From contig CAZJXA010000224.1 of the NCBI GenBank assembly GCA_964549785.1, forward strand, positions 1 through 5,439: DNA of 5,439 bases, in the 5' to 3' direction. Both the position numbers and the translations under genes were made by a program. The notes beneath the pieces are model-generated. The model had not been told where the DNA came from and made no database searches. It was given only the letters and a program-made list of their open reading frames with translations. The stretch is from JBEIUO01 sp964549785. GTDB lineage: Bacteria; Planctomycetota; Phycisphaerae; Phycisphaerales; UBA1924. Shown piece by piece: positions 1 to 5,439 of the stretch; the stretch's first letter is position 1; every line of letters begins with the position of its first letter.

Positions 1-375
1 GTGGATGCGGATGCGGGCGTTGACGAAGTAGTCGGGCATCACGCCGCCGCGGAACGAGAGTTCGACGGTGTCGAAGGCGGGGACGTCGTCCACGACGAAG
101 GCGGGGTGGTCGAGGTGGGCGGTGAAGTAGAGCGGGGCGGGGGCGTCGGGCTCCGGGGTGAGCGAGACGGTGAGGTTGCCGTGGGGGTCTTCGGCGATGC
201 GCAGCGACGGGCGCTGCGCGAACCAGGCATGGAGCCAATGGAGCACGGCGGCTTCGGCTCCGGAAGCGGTGGGAACCTGGGTGAGTTGGAGGAGCCAGCG
301 GAGGTGAAGGGCGCGGGCGTCCGGGGGAATCGGCGAAAGAATAAAGTGGGGGCGGGCTTGCATCCGGGCGGCCAT
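1..375 (-). CDS. M42-like metallopeptidase/aminopeptidase, N-terminal part (cut by window edge)
   Basis: Open from an ATG at 375-373 to the left edge: 125 residues, C-terminus missing. An in-frame TAG lies just upstream (387-385), so the start is 375 or the second ATG at 363-361. Residues 25-70 form an N-terminal helix and strand (RWLLQLTQVPTASGAE, then EDPHGNLTV), the usual opening of M20/M28/M42 di-zinc peptidases. YFTAHLDHPAFVV at 83-95 carries the HxD motif (His87, Asp89) that supplies the first metal ligands. The following LSFRGGVMPDYFVNARIRI (107-124) resembles the start of the beta-barrel domain inserted in M42 enzymes. The family removes N-terminal amino acids from peptides in the cytoplasm. 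The remaining ligands and the catalytic Glu lie outside the window, so activity cannot be judged. Membership of the M20/M28/M42 clan is fairly secure; M42 rather than M28 or M20 is an inference. Confidence 0.75.
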   Translation of the reverse strand, partial: MAARMQARPHFILSPIPPDARALHLRWLLQLTQVPTASGAEAAVLHWLHAWFAQRPSLRIAEDPHGNLTVSLTPEPDAPAPLYFTAHLDHPAFVVDDVPAFDTVELSFRGGVMPDYFVNARIRIH

Positions 376-386
376 GTGGCGATGCT

Positions 387-869
387 ATGGCTGTGAACTC
401 CGGTCCTGTCAACCCGCGGGTGCCCATCCCCGACGATCCGCCCATCAATACAGAGGCGGTGGTGGTGACGCCCGCGGTGATCATTCACCCGCACGCGCTG
501 GAGTTTTCGTTCGTTTCGAGTTCCGGGCCGGGCGGTCAGAACGTGAACAAAAAGGCGACCAAGTGCACTCTGCGGGTGACGCTGGATGAGTTGCCGCTGA
601 CGGCGGAGCAACTGGCGCGGCTGTGCATGCTCGGGGCGCGGTATGTGACGGACGACGGCGAACTGGTCATCACGGCGGACGAGCACCGCTCGCAGCCACG
701 GAACAAGGGCGAGTGCATCGAGAAGTTGAGCACGTTGGTTCGGCAGTGTCTGGTGGCCCCCAAGGTGAGGCGGAAGACGAAGCCGTCGCGGCGGGCCAAG
801 GAGCGACGGCTCAAGGAGAAGAAGGTGCGCGGGGAAATCAAGAAGAAGCGGCGGGGGGAGGGCGAGTAG
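387..869 (+). CDS. arfB: Peptide chain release factor-like ribosome rescue protein (ArfB/YaeJ type)
   Basis: A 160-residue protein with one RF-1/2-type GGQ domain and no codon-recognition domain, as in ArfB, which frees stalled peptidyl-tRNA from ribosomes that lack a stop codon. SSGPGGQNVNKKATK spans 45-59. The catalytic GGQ is at 49-51, where the glutamine helps position water for ester hydrolysis. EHRSQPRN at 99-106 is the second conserved block. The tail (126-157) is very rich in Lys/Arg, as in the ArfB tail that enters the empty mRNA channel. The ATG at 387 gives an N-terminal extension of about 20 residues compared with E. coli YaeJ (GGQ near residue 27). GTG 465-467, eight bases after AGAGG (452-456), would put GGQ at 23-25 and is a credible alternative start. 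The gene is divergent from the peptidase gene and convergent with the hydrolase gene. ArfB is preferred over a PrfH-like factor because of the basic tail and size. Confidence 0.88.
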   Translation: MAVNSGPVNPRVPIPDDPPINTEAVVVTPAVIIHPHALEFSFVSSSGPGGQNVNKKATKCTLRVTLDELPLTAEQLARLCMLGARYVTDDGELVITADEHRSQPRNKGECIEKLSTLVRQCLVAPKVRRKTKPSRRAKERRLKEKKVRGEIKKKRRGEGE

Positions 870-892
870 GAGCGGGGTCGCCCAGGGATTGG

Positions 893-2404
893 TCACGGGT
901 GGGACGCGGATGAGTCGGGATTGAGTTGGTCGTCGAGCCAGTCGGCCATGTCGTCCGCGCGGCCGTCGATGCGATAAAAGAGGAGGGTGTGTCCCCCGCC
1001 ACGCAGGGCGAGGCGGTCGGGGGTTCCGAGGCGGTCGTTGAGGCGATTGGCCGCGGAGGTGGGGACCATGCGGTCCCACGTGCCGTAGACGTGGAGGACG
1101 GGGACTCCGCCGAGCATGGGGGCGAGCGTCCAGGGGTCGAGTTTGGTGTGGGAGAGATAGGCTGCTTCGATGGCGTCGATGGTCGAGCGGGGGACGGTGT
1201 CTTTGCCGCAACGGATGGTGATGCCGCCGTCGGTGAGCGAACTGTCCTGCGCGAGGCGGAAGATATTGGCTCCGCCACCGATCAGGATCATGGCGTCCAC
1301 GCGTTGCCCCAGGCGGGCGACGGCGGCGGGGGCGGCGAGGGCTCCGCCGCTGAACCCGATCACCACAAGCGGGAGGGTTTTCAGACCCGGATGTCGGGCG
1401 TAGAGGTATTCCAGGGCGGACTCCCCGACGTAGGCATTGCCGGCGAGTTGTTGATCGACCTGGAGTGCGATGTTGGCTCCGACCGTGGACAGGTCCGCAT
1501 CTTTGCAGGCTTGGAATGTGAGGCGGCGGAGTTCAAACTCCTGGCGGTCGAGTTGGGCGAGTCGGACGCCGGCGGGGTGTTCCTCGCAGCGGCGCTGGTA
1601 GGTCTTGTACGGGGTGCGGCGAACTTCCGCGTAGATACGGGCTTCCATCGCGGCTTGGGCGGAGCGGACCCGAGCAATTTCCTCGTCGGTGCCGGGACGG
1701 TGTTCGCCGCGAACGGTGGCGAACGTGGCGATGTTGATCAGCAGCCAGCCGCGGCTTTCAAATTTCGCGAGGGCGGCGGATTCAAAGGGGTTGGGCGCGA
1801 TTGAGTGGTAATGAAGGATCACCCCTCGGGGGTTGGAGCCGGGCGCGGGGGCCGGGATGCGCATGGGAACACCGCTCCACAAGCCGATTTCATCGACCTG
1901 GCCGGTCAGGTGGAGGGCGGCGTCGGGGCCGACGGCGTTGTTGTACGCGGCGCGCGAGCGTCGGACCGTCTCGCGGGCTCGAACGGCGGCTTCATCGTTC
2001 CAGCCGCGCGAGGTGAGCACGGTTGCGTTAGGCTCAAACCCCAGGTCGGGGCCCAGATATGCCGGGTTCTCAGGATCGGGTGGTCGAAAGAGGCGGACGA
2101 GCCCGAGGCCGAAGATACCCTTATCAGAGACGTCAACGACCGCGGCTTTGAGGGCGTCGATATCGGCCGGGGAGAGCGCCGACGTGTTCGCTCCATCGGC
2201 GAGCCGGTAGCGGTAGACGCGATCGGGGGTGTCGGACAACAGCGGCTGAAGCGTCTTCACTTCGCGCTCCGGCCAGTGAGCGGCCGCGACGTCGATCCGC
2301 GGAGCGGCGAGCCTGCCCGAATCGCCGGGACGGGCGGACCAGCAACCCATAAGCGGGGCGGAGGCCAGCGCGGAGAACAGGAACAGCGGTATCGGGTGGG
2401 GCAC
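893..2404 (-). CDS. Putative lipoprotein with alpha/beta-hydrolase fold
   Basis: A 503-residue protein of no named family that I recognise. GTG 2404-2402 is the only common start codon between the lptB stop and the predicted lipobox; the frame runs on upstream only inside lptB. Residues 1-21 (MPHPIPLFLFSALASAPLMGC) form a short hydrophobic leader ending in LMGC, so Cys21 may be lipidated, although the n-region lacks Lys/Arg. Residues 22-190 have no recognised domain. An alpha/beta-hydrolase core follows: strand GVILHYHS (194-201), strand GWLLINIATF (219-228), nucleophile elbow GFSGG with Ser352 (350-354), strand AMILIGGGANIF (371-382), GTWDRMVP with the likely acid Asp444, and GGGHTLLFY with His472. 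A charged, helix-like segment of about 115 residues (232-345) lies ahead of the nucleophile strand. The triad suggests an active serine hydrolase (esterase or peptidase) at the cell envelope; the substrate is unknown. It is co-directional with lptB, 50 bp downstream of it. Confidence 0.72.
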   Translation of the reverse strand: MPHPIPLFLFSALASAPLMGCWSARPGDSGRLAAPRIDVAAAHWPEREVKTLQPLLSDTPDRVYRYRLADGANTSALSPADIDALKAAVVDVSDKGIFGLGLVRLFRPPDPENPAYLGPDLGFEPNATVLTSRGWNDEAAVRARETVRRSRAAYNNAVGPDAALHLTGQVDEIGLWSGVPMRIPAPAPGSNPRGVILHYHSIAPNPFESAALAKFESRGWLLINIATFATVRGEHRPGTDEEIARVRSAQAAMEARIYAEVRRTPYKTYQRRCEEHPAGVRLAQLDRQEFELRRLTFQACKDADLSTVGANIALQVDQQLAGNAYVGESALEYLYARHPGLKTLPLVVIGFSGGALAAPAAVARLGQRVDAMILIGGGANIFRLAQDSSLTDGGITIRCGKDTVPRSTIDAIEAAYLSHTKLDPWTLAPMLGGVPVLHVYGTWDRMVPTSAANRLNDRLGTPDRLALRGGGHTLLFYRIDGRADDMADWLDDQLNPDSSASHP

Positions 2405-2454
2405 GCGGGGTATCGTACGGAACGGACCGTGTGAAGAAGCACGGGGAGAGGGGT

Positions 2455-3228
2455 TCAGAGGGTGGCGGTGGGCTGCGCGTGGTGGTCGTCGAACTCGTCG
2501 CCACGGAAGAGATTGCCGAGGTACGCACGCTTGACCAGTTCGTCGTTGATAAGGGCCTTGGGCGTGCCTTCGGCGAGTTTGCGGCCGGCTTCGATGATGC
2601 ACGCCCGGTCACAGACACGGAGCGTTTGTTGGACGTTGTGGTCCGTAATCAAGAAGGCGATGCCGCGATCGGCCAGGCGGCGGATCTCGGCTTGGAGGTC
2701 TTCGACGGCGATGGGGTCGACACCGGAGAAAGGTTCATCAAGGAGGATGAGCCGGGGCTCGGTGATGAGCGAGCGGGCGATCTCCAGTTTGCGGCGTTCG
2801 CCACCCGAACAGGTGCGGGCCTGATGGCCGGCCTTGTGCGAAAGGCCGAACTGTTCGAGAAGCGATGCCGCGCGGGCCTTGCGATCGGCCCGACGGAGGC
2901 CGACGGTTTCGAGGATGGCCAGAAGGTTCTCTTCGCACGTCATGCGGCTGAAGACGCTCGGTTCCTGCGAGAGGTAGCCCATACCGGCACGGGCCCGCTT
3001 GAACATGGGGAGGCGGGTGACGTCGGATTGATTGAAAACCACGCGGGCGTTGGCACCGGGATCGGCGTCGATCATGCCGATCACCATTCGAAAACTTGTG
3101 GTCTTGCCGGCACCGTTGCGGCCCAGGAGGCCGACGACCTCGGCCCGGTCGACATGAAAGGAGACGTCGTCAACGACGGTGCGGCCGGAGTACGACTTGC
3201 GGAGGTGGGAGGCTTCGAGGAGGGGCAA
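2455..3228 (-). CDS. lptB: LPS export system ATP-binding protein LptB
   Basis: A 257-residue ABC ATPase, near the usual LptB length of about 240. It has every nucleotide-binding motif in order: Walker A GRNGAGKT (36-43), Q-loop YLSQE (Gln88), signature CSGGERRKLEIAR (140-152), Walker B LILLDE with Glu165 (160-165), the D-loop region SGVDP, and the switch His197 in ITDHNVQ. Several stretches are typical of LptB rather than of amino-acid or drug transporters: GERRKLEIAR, ITDHNVQQTL, and the C-terminal LINDELVKRAYLGNLF (227-241). In the family it powers extraction of LPS from the inner membrane together with LptF and LptG and passes it to LptC and LptA; none of these partners is visible here. 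The start is a TTG at 3228-3226. The frame stays open upstream to a TAG at 3303-3301 but offers no ATG or GTG, and MPLLEASHLRKSYSGR begins where LptB proteins usually do. The last 15 residues are a polar, variable tail. Confidence 0.92.
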   Translation of the reverse strand: MPLLEASHLRKSYSGRTVVDDVSFHVDRAEVVGLLGRNGAGKTTSFRMVIGMIDADPGANARVVFNQSDVTRLPMFKRARAGMGYLSQEPSVFSRMTCEENLLAILETVGLRRADRKARAASLLEQFGLSHKAGHQARTCSGGERRKLEIARSLITEPRLILLDEPFSGVDPIAVEDLQAEIRRLADRGIAFLITDHNVQQTLRVCDRACIIEAGRKLAEGTPKALINDELVKRAYLGNLFRGDEFDDHHAQPTATL

Positions 3229-3446
3229 GGAGTGTTCGTCGTGTGGGAACGTGCTGCGTTGGGCCGGTGATAGAAAGCGAATGTTCTCGGCAGCCCAAGC
3301 CTAGTCTCGACGTCCGCGAGGCGAGTTGACATGGAAGCCCTTCTTGAGCTCGTTGCCGCAGGCTTCCCGTGCTCCCTCGTTGTGAGGGCGCCGGGGCGGT
3401 TCCCTTCCCGGCGTTCCGGCTGAAGCGGTTGAGGGACGGGCTTTGG
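3229..3446. other. Divergent intergenic region between lptB and the NAD operon, with three consecutive hairpins
   Basis: I see no convincing gene in this stretch. Three perfect inverted repeats lie one after another: GGAAGCC 3333-3339 with GGCTTCC 3361-3367 (21-nt loop); CCCTC 3374-3378 with GAGGG 3384-3388 (5-nt loop); and CGCCGGG 3389-3395 with CCCGGCG 3407-3413 (11-nt loop). None is followed by a T-run on either strand, so they do not look like intrinsic terminators. They could form a structured 5' leader of lptB on the minus strand, or be chance pairings in GC-rich DNA. I could not identify a convincing lptB promoter. Confidence 0.4.
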
Positions 3447-3476
3447 TTGACATGTCCGCTTTGCTTAGTGTAATAT
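3447..3476 (+). promoter_or_regulatory. Sigma70-type promoter of the pncB-nadE operon
   Basis: TTGACA at 3447-3452 matches the -35 consensus exactly. After 18 bp comes TAATAT (3471-3476) as the -10; TGTAAT at 3469-3474, with 16-bp spacing, is an alternative. Transcription would begin near 3483, leaving a leader of about 35 nt before the pncB ATG. This short AT-rich patch stands out from its GC-rich surroundings, and it rules out starts upstream of about 3480 for pncB. Confidence 0.7.
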
Positions 3477-3486
3477 ACACACTAAG
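3464..3486. promoter_or_regulatory. Palindromic operator overlapping the -10 box of the NAD operon promoter
   Basis: A perfect inverted repeat: CTTAGTGT (3464-3471), 7-nt spacer AATATAC, ACACTAAG (3479-3486). The arms flank and include part of the -10 hexamer and reach the likely transcription start, so a bound dimeric protein would block RNA polymerase. NAD genes in bacteria are often repressed by NrtR, NiaR, NadQ or NadR. I do not recall their binding consensus well enough to assign this site to one of them, and no regulator gene lies in the window. The palindrome is directly visible; its operator role is inference. Confidence 0.6.
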
Positions 3487-3506
3487 GCGGTACCATCGGG
3501 CCGTCC

Positions 3507-3513
3507 GGGAGGT
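3507..3513 (+). promoter_or_regulatory. Shine-Dalgarno sequence that sets the pncB start
   Basis: GGGAGGT lies four bases before ATG 3518-3520. It is one of the few strong ribosome binding sites in the window. It favours this ATG over the earlier in-frame TTG (3443) and ATG (3452), both of which lie on the promoter. Confidence 0.7.
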
Positions 3514-3517
3514 GGGT

Positions 3518-5008
3518 ATGGAAGCAGACGATTCGGTGCATGGCACTTCACTCTCGTTGTTGACGGACCTTTATCAGCTGACGATGTCGCAGGGGTATCT
3601 GGCTGCGGGGCGGGGGGAGGATCGGGCGGTTTTTCACCTGTTCTTTCGGAAGTTGCCTTTCGGGGGCGGGTTTGCGATCGCCGCGGGGATGGAGCCGGCG
3701 CTGGAGTGGTTGAAGGCGGCCCGGTTTGATGAATCGGATGTGGCGTATTTGGCGTCCCTGCGGGCGGCGGATGGTTCGGCACTGTTCGCGCCGGTGTTTC
3801 TCGAGCGGTTGCGGGGCTTTCGGTTTGGCATTGACGTGGACATGGTGGCGGAGGGCACGGCGGTGTTTCCGCACGAGCCGCTGGTGCGGGTGGAGGGGCC
3901 GCTGTGGCACTGTCAGTTGGCCGAGACCGCGCTCTTGACCATCATCAACTTCCAGACGCTGATCGCGACCAAGGCGGCGCGGATGGTTCACGCCGCGGCG
4001 GGCGATCCGGTGATCGAGTTTGGGTTGCGCCGGGCCCAGGGGATTGACGGCGGACTTTCGGCGACCCGGGCGGCGTTCGTCGGGGGTGTGGCGGCGACGA
4101 GCAATGTCCTGGCGGGCAAGTTGCTGGGCGTGCCGGTGCGGGGCACGCACGCGCACTCGTGGGTGATGGCGTTCGAGGACGAGTTGGAGTCATTTCGGGC
4201 CTACGCCAAAGCGATGCCGAACAACTGCTTGCTGCTGGTGGACACGTTCGACACGCTGCGGGGGGTGCGGAACGCGGTGATCGTGGGGGGCGAACTCGAG
4301 GCGGCGGGGCATCGATTGTTGGGGATACGGCTGGACTCGGGGGATCTGGCGTATCTGTCGATCGAGGCGAGGAAGATTTTGGACGCGGCGGGGCTCAACG
4401 ATGCGAGTATCGTGGCGAGCAACGATCTTGATGAGCGAACGATCCTGTCGCTGAAGCATCAGGGTGCGAAGATCGATACGTGGGGCGTGGGGACGAGACT
4501 GGTGACTGGCGGGGATCAATCGGCGTTGGGCGGCGTCTATAAGTTGGCGGCAATCCGGACGAACGAGCGTGAGGCCTGGCGATCGACGATCAAGTTGAGC
4601 GACCATGTCGCGAAGGTTTCAATCCCCGGGCGGCTGGATATTGGACGGTGCTGGAGGGATGGGCGGATGGTGGGGGATGCGATTGTGCGTGCCGATGAGG
4701 CCCTGGCCGGGGGAAGCACGATCGTTGATGCGGACGATCCGACGCGTGAGAAGAGGTTGGAAGGTGACCGGTTTGAGATGCTTCTTGAGCCCCGGCTGCG
4801 GGGTGGGGAGGTGGTCGGCCAAGGGCCGGCCAGGTTGATCGAAGCGCGGCAGCGGGCCATCGCACAACGGGCGGCCTTGCACCCCGGCGTTCTGCGGTTC
4901 GATTCGCCGCACCAATATCCGGCGGGGATCGAACAATCGCTGGCGGCGGAGCGGCTTGAGATGGTGCGGGCGGCGCGGCAGCGGGCCGCCTTGGGAGCAC
5001 AGGCATGA
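3518..5008 (+). CDS. pncB: Nicotinate phosphoribosyltransferase
   Basis: A 496-residue NAPRTase, which makes nicotinate mononucleotide from nicotinate and PRPP with ATP hydrolysis: the entry step of the Preiss-Handler NAD salvage route in the cytoplasm. The N-terminal signature LLTDLYQLTMSQGY (14-27) and FFRKLPFGGGFAIAAG (42-57) are characteristic. So are INFQTLIATKAARM (143-156), EFGLRRAQGIDGG (167-179) and GTHAHSWVMAFEDELESF (209-226); the last contains the histidine expected to be phosphorylated, probably His213. RLDSGDL (271-277), ASNDLDE (300-306) and the phosphate-binding GVGTRLVTGGDQSALGGVYKL (324 onward) complete the site. The length and the C-terminal region (about 360-496) match the longer form of the family. 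The gene has its own promoter, a putative operator and a good ribosome binding site, and its TGA overlaps the ATG of nadE (ATGA at 5005-5008), which implies translational coupling. The family assignment is very secure. Confidence 0.95.
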   Translation: MEADDSVHGTSLSLLTDLYQLTMSQGYLAAGRGEDRAVFHLFFRKLPFGGGFAIAAGMEPALEWLKAARFDESDVAYLASLRAADGSALFAPVFLERLRGFRFGIDVDMVAEGTAVFPHEPLVRVEGPLWHCQLAETALLTIINFQTLIATKAARMVHAAAGDPVIEFGLRRAQGIDGGLSATRAAFVGGVAATSNVLAGKLLGVPVRGTHAHSWVMAFEDELESFRAYAKAMPNNCLLLVDTFDTLRGVRNAVIVGGELEAAGHRLLGIRLDSGDLAYLSIEARKILDAAGLNDASIVASNDLDERTILSLKHQGAKIDTWGVGTRLVTGGDQSALGGVYKLAAIRTNEREAWRSTIKLSDHVAKVSIPGRLDIGRCWRDGRMVGDAIVRADEALAGGSTIVDADDPTREKRLEGDRFEMLLEPRLRGGEVVGQGPARLIEARQRAIAQRAALHPGVLRFDSPHQYPAGIEQSLAAERLEMVRAARQRAALGAQA

Positions 5009-5439
5009 AGTTGATCACGGTGGCCGGGGCGGCGCTCAACCAGACGCCGATGGATTGGGCGGGCAACACGCGGAACATCGTGGGGGCGATCGCGGCGGCC
5101 CGCGATGCGGGCGCGGCGGTGCTGTGTCTTCCGGAGATGTGCATCACCGGGTACGGGTGCGAGGACCAGTTTGCGTCGGCGGACTTGCGGGCCCGGGCGG
5201 GGAGACAACTCGCCGAGATTCTGCCCGAGACCAAAGGGATGGCGGTGTCGCTGGGGTTGCCGATCTTCCATCGGAACGCGGTGTTCAACGGTGTGGCTCT
5301 GGCCGTGGATGGAGAGTTGGCGGGTGTGGTGCTCAAGCGGCACTTGGCGGGGGAGGGGTTGCATTATGAGCCGCGCTGGTTCAAGCCGTGGCCGGGCCCG
5401 CAAGTCCGCCGACGCAAACTGGTCCTCGCACCCGTACCC
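5005..5439 (+). CDS. nadE: Glutamine-dependent NAD+ synthetase, N-terminal glutaminase domain (truncated; end is chimeric)
   Basis: The first 145 codons of the two-domain NadE that amidates deamido-NAD to NAD using ammonia from glutamine. Only part of the nitrilase-like (CN hydrolase) domain is present. LCLPEMCITGYGCEDQF (40-56) contains the catalytic Glu44, and GVVLKRHLAGEGLHYEPRWFKPW (107-129) contains the catalytic Lys111. The nucleophile Cys and the whole synthetase domain lie beyond the edge. The ATG overlaps the pncB stop, so the two genes form one NAD operon. From about residue 130 (PGPQVRRRKLVLAPVP) the protein no longer resembles the family, because bases 5392-5439 are the exact reverse complement of 5149-5196. 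The true gene sequence should be trusted only to about 5391-5400. The frame stays open to the edge by chance. Confidence 0.9.
   Translation, partial: MKLITVAGAALNQTPMDWAGNTRNIVGAIAAARDAGAAVLCLPEMCITGYGCEDQFASADLRARAGRQLAEILPETKGMAVSLGLPIFHRNAVFNGVALAVDGELAGVVLKRHLAGEGLHYEPRWFKPWPGPQVRRRKLVLAPVP
5149..5439. repeat. Perfect 48-bp inverted repeat inside nadE (arms 5149-5196 and 5392-5439)
   Basis: I compared the arms base by base. Bases 5392-5439 equal the reverse complement of 5149-5196 with no mismatch, and the match stops at 5197/5391. The arms are 195 bp apart. The repeat runs to the last base of the window, so its full length may be greater. At the inner edge both arms contain the self-complementary octamer CGGGCCCG (5188-5195 and 5393-5400), a natural point for strand switching. 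Both arms lie in nadE coding sequence and the right arm encodes a peptide foreign to the family. A fold-back chimera or contig-end misassembly is the likeliest origin; a real inverted duplication is possible. Confidence 0.9.

Noticed and set aside
870..892. Possible bidirectional terminator between convergent arfB and the hydrolase gene
   Set aside because: The 23-bp gap holds no stable stem followed by a T-run on either strand.
39..1211. Long leftward open frame (390 codons) spanning the peptidase, arfB and hydrolase regions
   Set aside because: It is a GC-driven shadow: its peptide is Arg/Pro/His-rich low-complexity sequence and it crosses three better-supported genes.
3325..3333. Second copy of GTTGACATG (also at 3446-3454), a possible extra -35 box or direct repeat
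   Set aside because: No -10-like hexamer lies 16-19 bp downstream of the first copy, and a single 9-mer match 121 bp away is likely chance.
3389..3413. Intrinsic terminator at the GC-rich hairpin CGCCGGG/CCCGGCG
   Set aside because: There is no T-run after the stem in either direction and no gene on the plus strand upstream that would need it.
3301..3453. Possible 50-codon leftward small gene ending in KKGFHVNSPRGRRD
   Set aside because: It starts on the pncB -35 box, has no ribosome binding site, resembles no family I know and is polar low-complexity in its first half. I could not support it beyond an open frame.
4537..5403. Long leftward open frames opposite pncB and nadE
   Set aside because: They are antisense shadows of two securely identified genes. 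The only useful point is that one encodes the same peptide as the chimeric nadE end, which confirms the fold-back.

Overview
The window is about 5.4 kb of GC-rich, gene-dense bacterial DNA. The lptB-type transport ATPase implies a Gram-negative (outer-membrane) cell. The high GC, frequent GTG/TTG starts, weak ribosome binding sites and mix of families would fit a Planctomycetota-like (for example Phycisphaerae-like) bacterium. That placement is a low-confidence inference from style, not from any marker gene.

Left part (1-869): a metallopeptidase-like gene (M42-like, cut by the window edge) reads leftward from 375. A rescue release factor of the ArfB/YaeJ type (387-869) reads rightward. Only 11 bp separate the two annotated starts. 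Middle (893-3228): two leftward genes, probably co-transcribed. First in transcription order is lptB (3228-2455), the ATPase of lipopolysaccharide transport. After 50 bp comes a putative lipoprotein with an alpha/beta-hydrolase fold and a visible Ser/Asp/His triad (2404-893). It converges on arfB with a 23-bp gap.

Right part (3229-5439): a divergent intergenic region of about 290 bp leads into an NAD-biosynthesis operon, nicotinate phosphoribosyltransferase (pncB, 3518-5008) overlapping the start of glutamine-dependent NAD synthetase (nadE, 5005 to the edge) by ATGA. These are the first and last steps of the Preiss-Handler route. The operon has a clear sigma70-type promoter (TTGACA, 18 bp, TAATAT), whose -10 box sits inside a perfect 8-bp-arm palindrome that looks like a repressor operator. 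A strong Shine-Dalgarno sequence fixes the pncB start at 3518.

The most striking observation is at the right edge. The last 48 bases (5392-5439) are the exact reverse complement of bases 5149-5196 in the same nadE gene. The end of nadE as shown is therefore antisense to itself, most probably a fold-back chimera or contig-end artefact rather than biology. I found no mobile element, CRISPR array, tRNA or rRNA, and no convincing novel multi-gene system. The best biological lead is the palindromic operator on the NAD operon.
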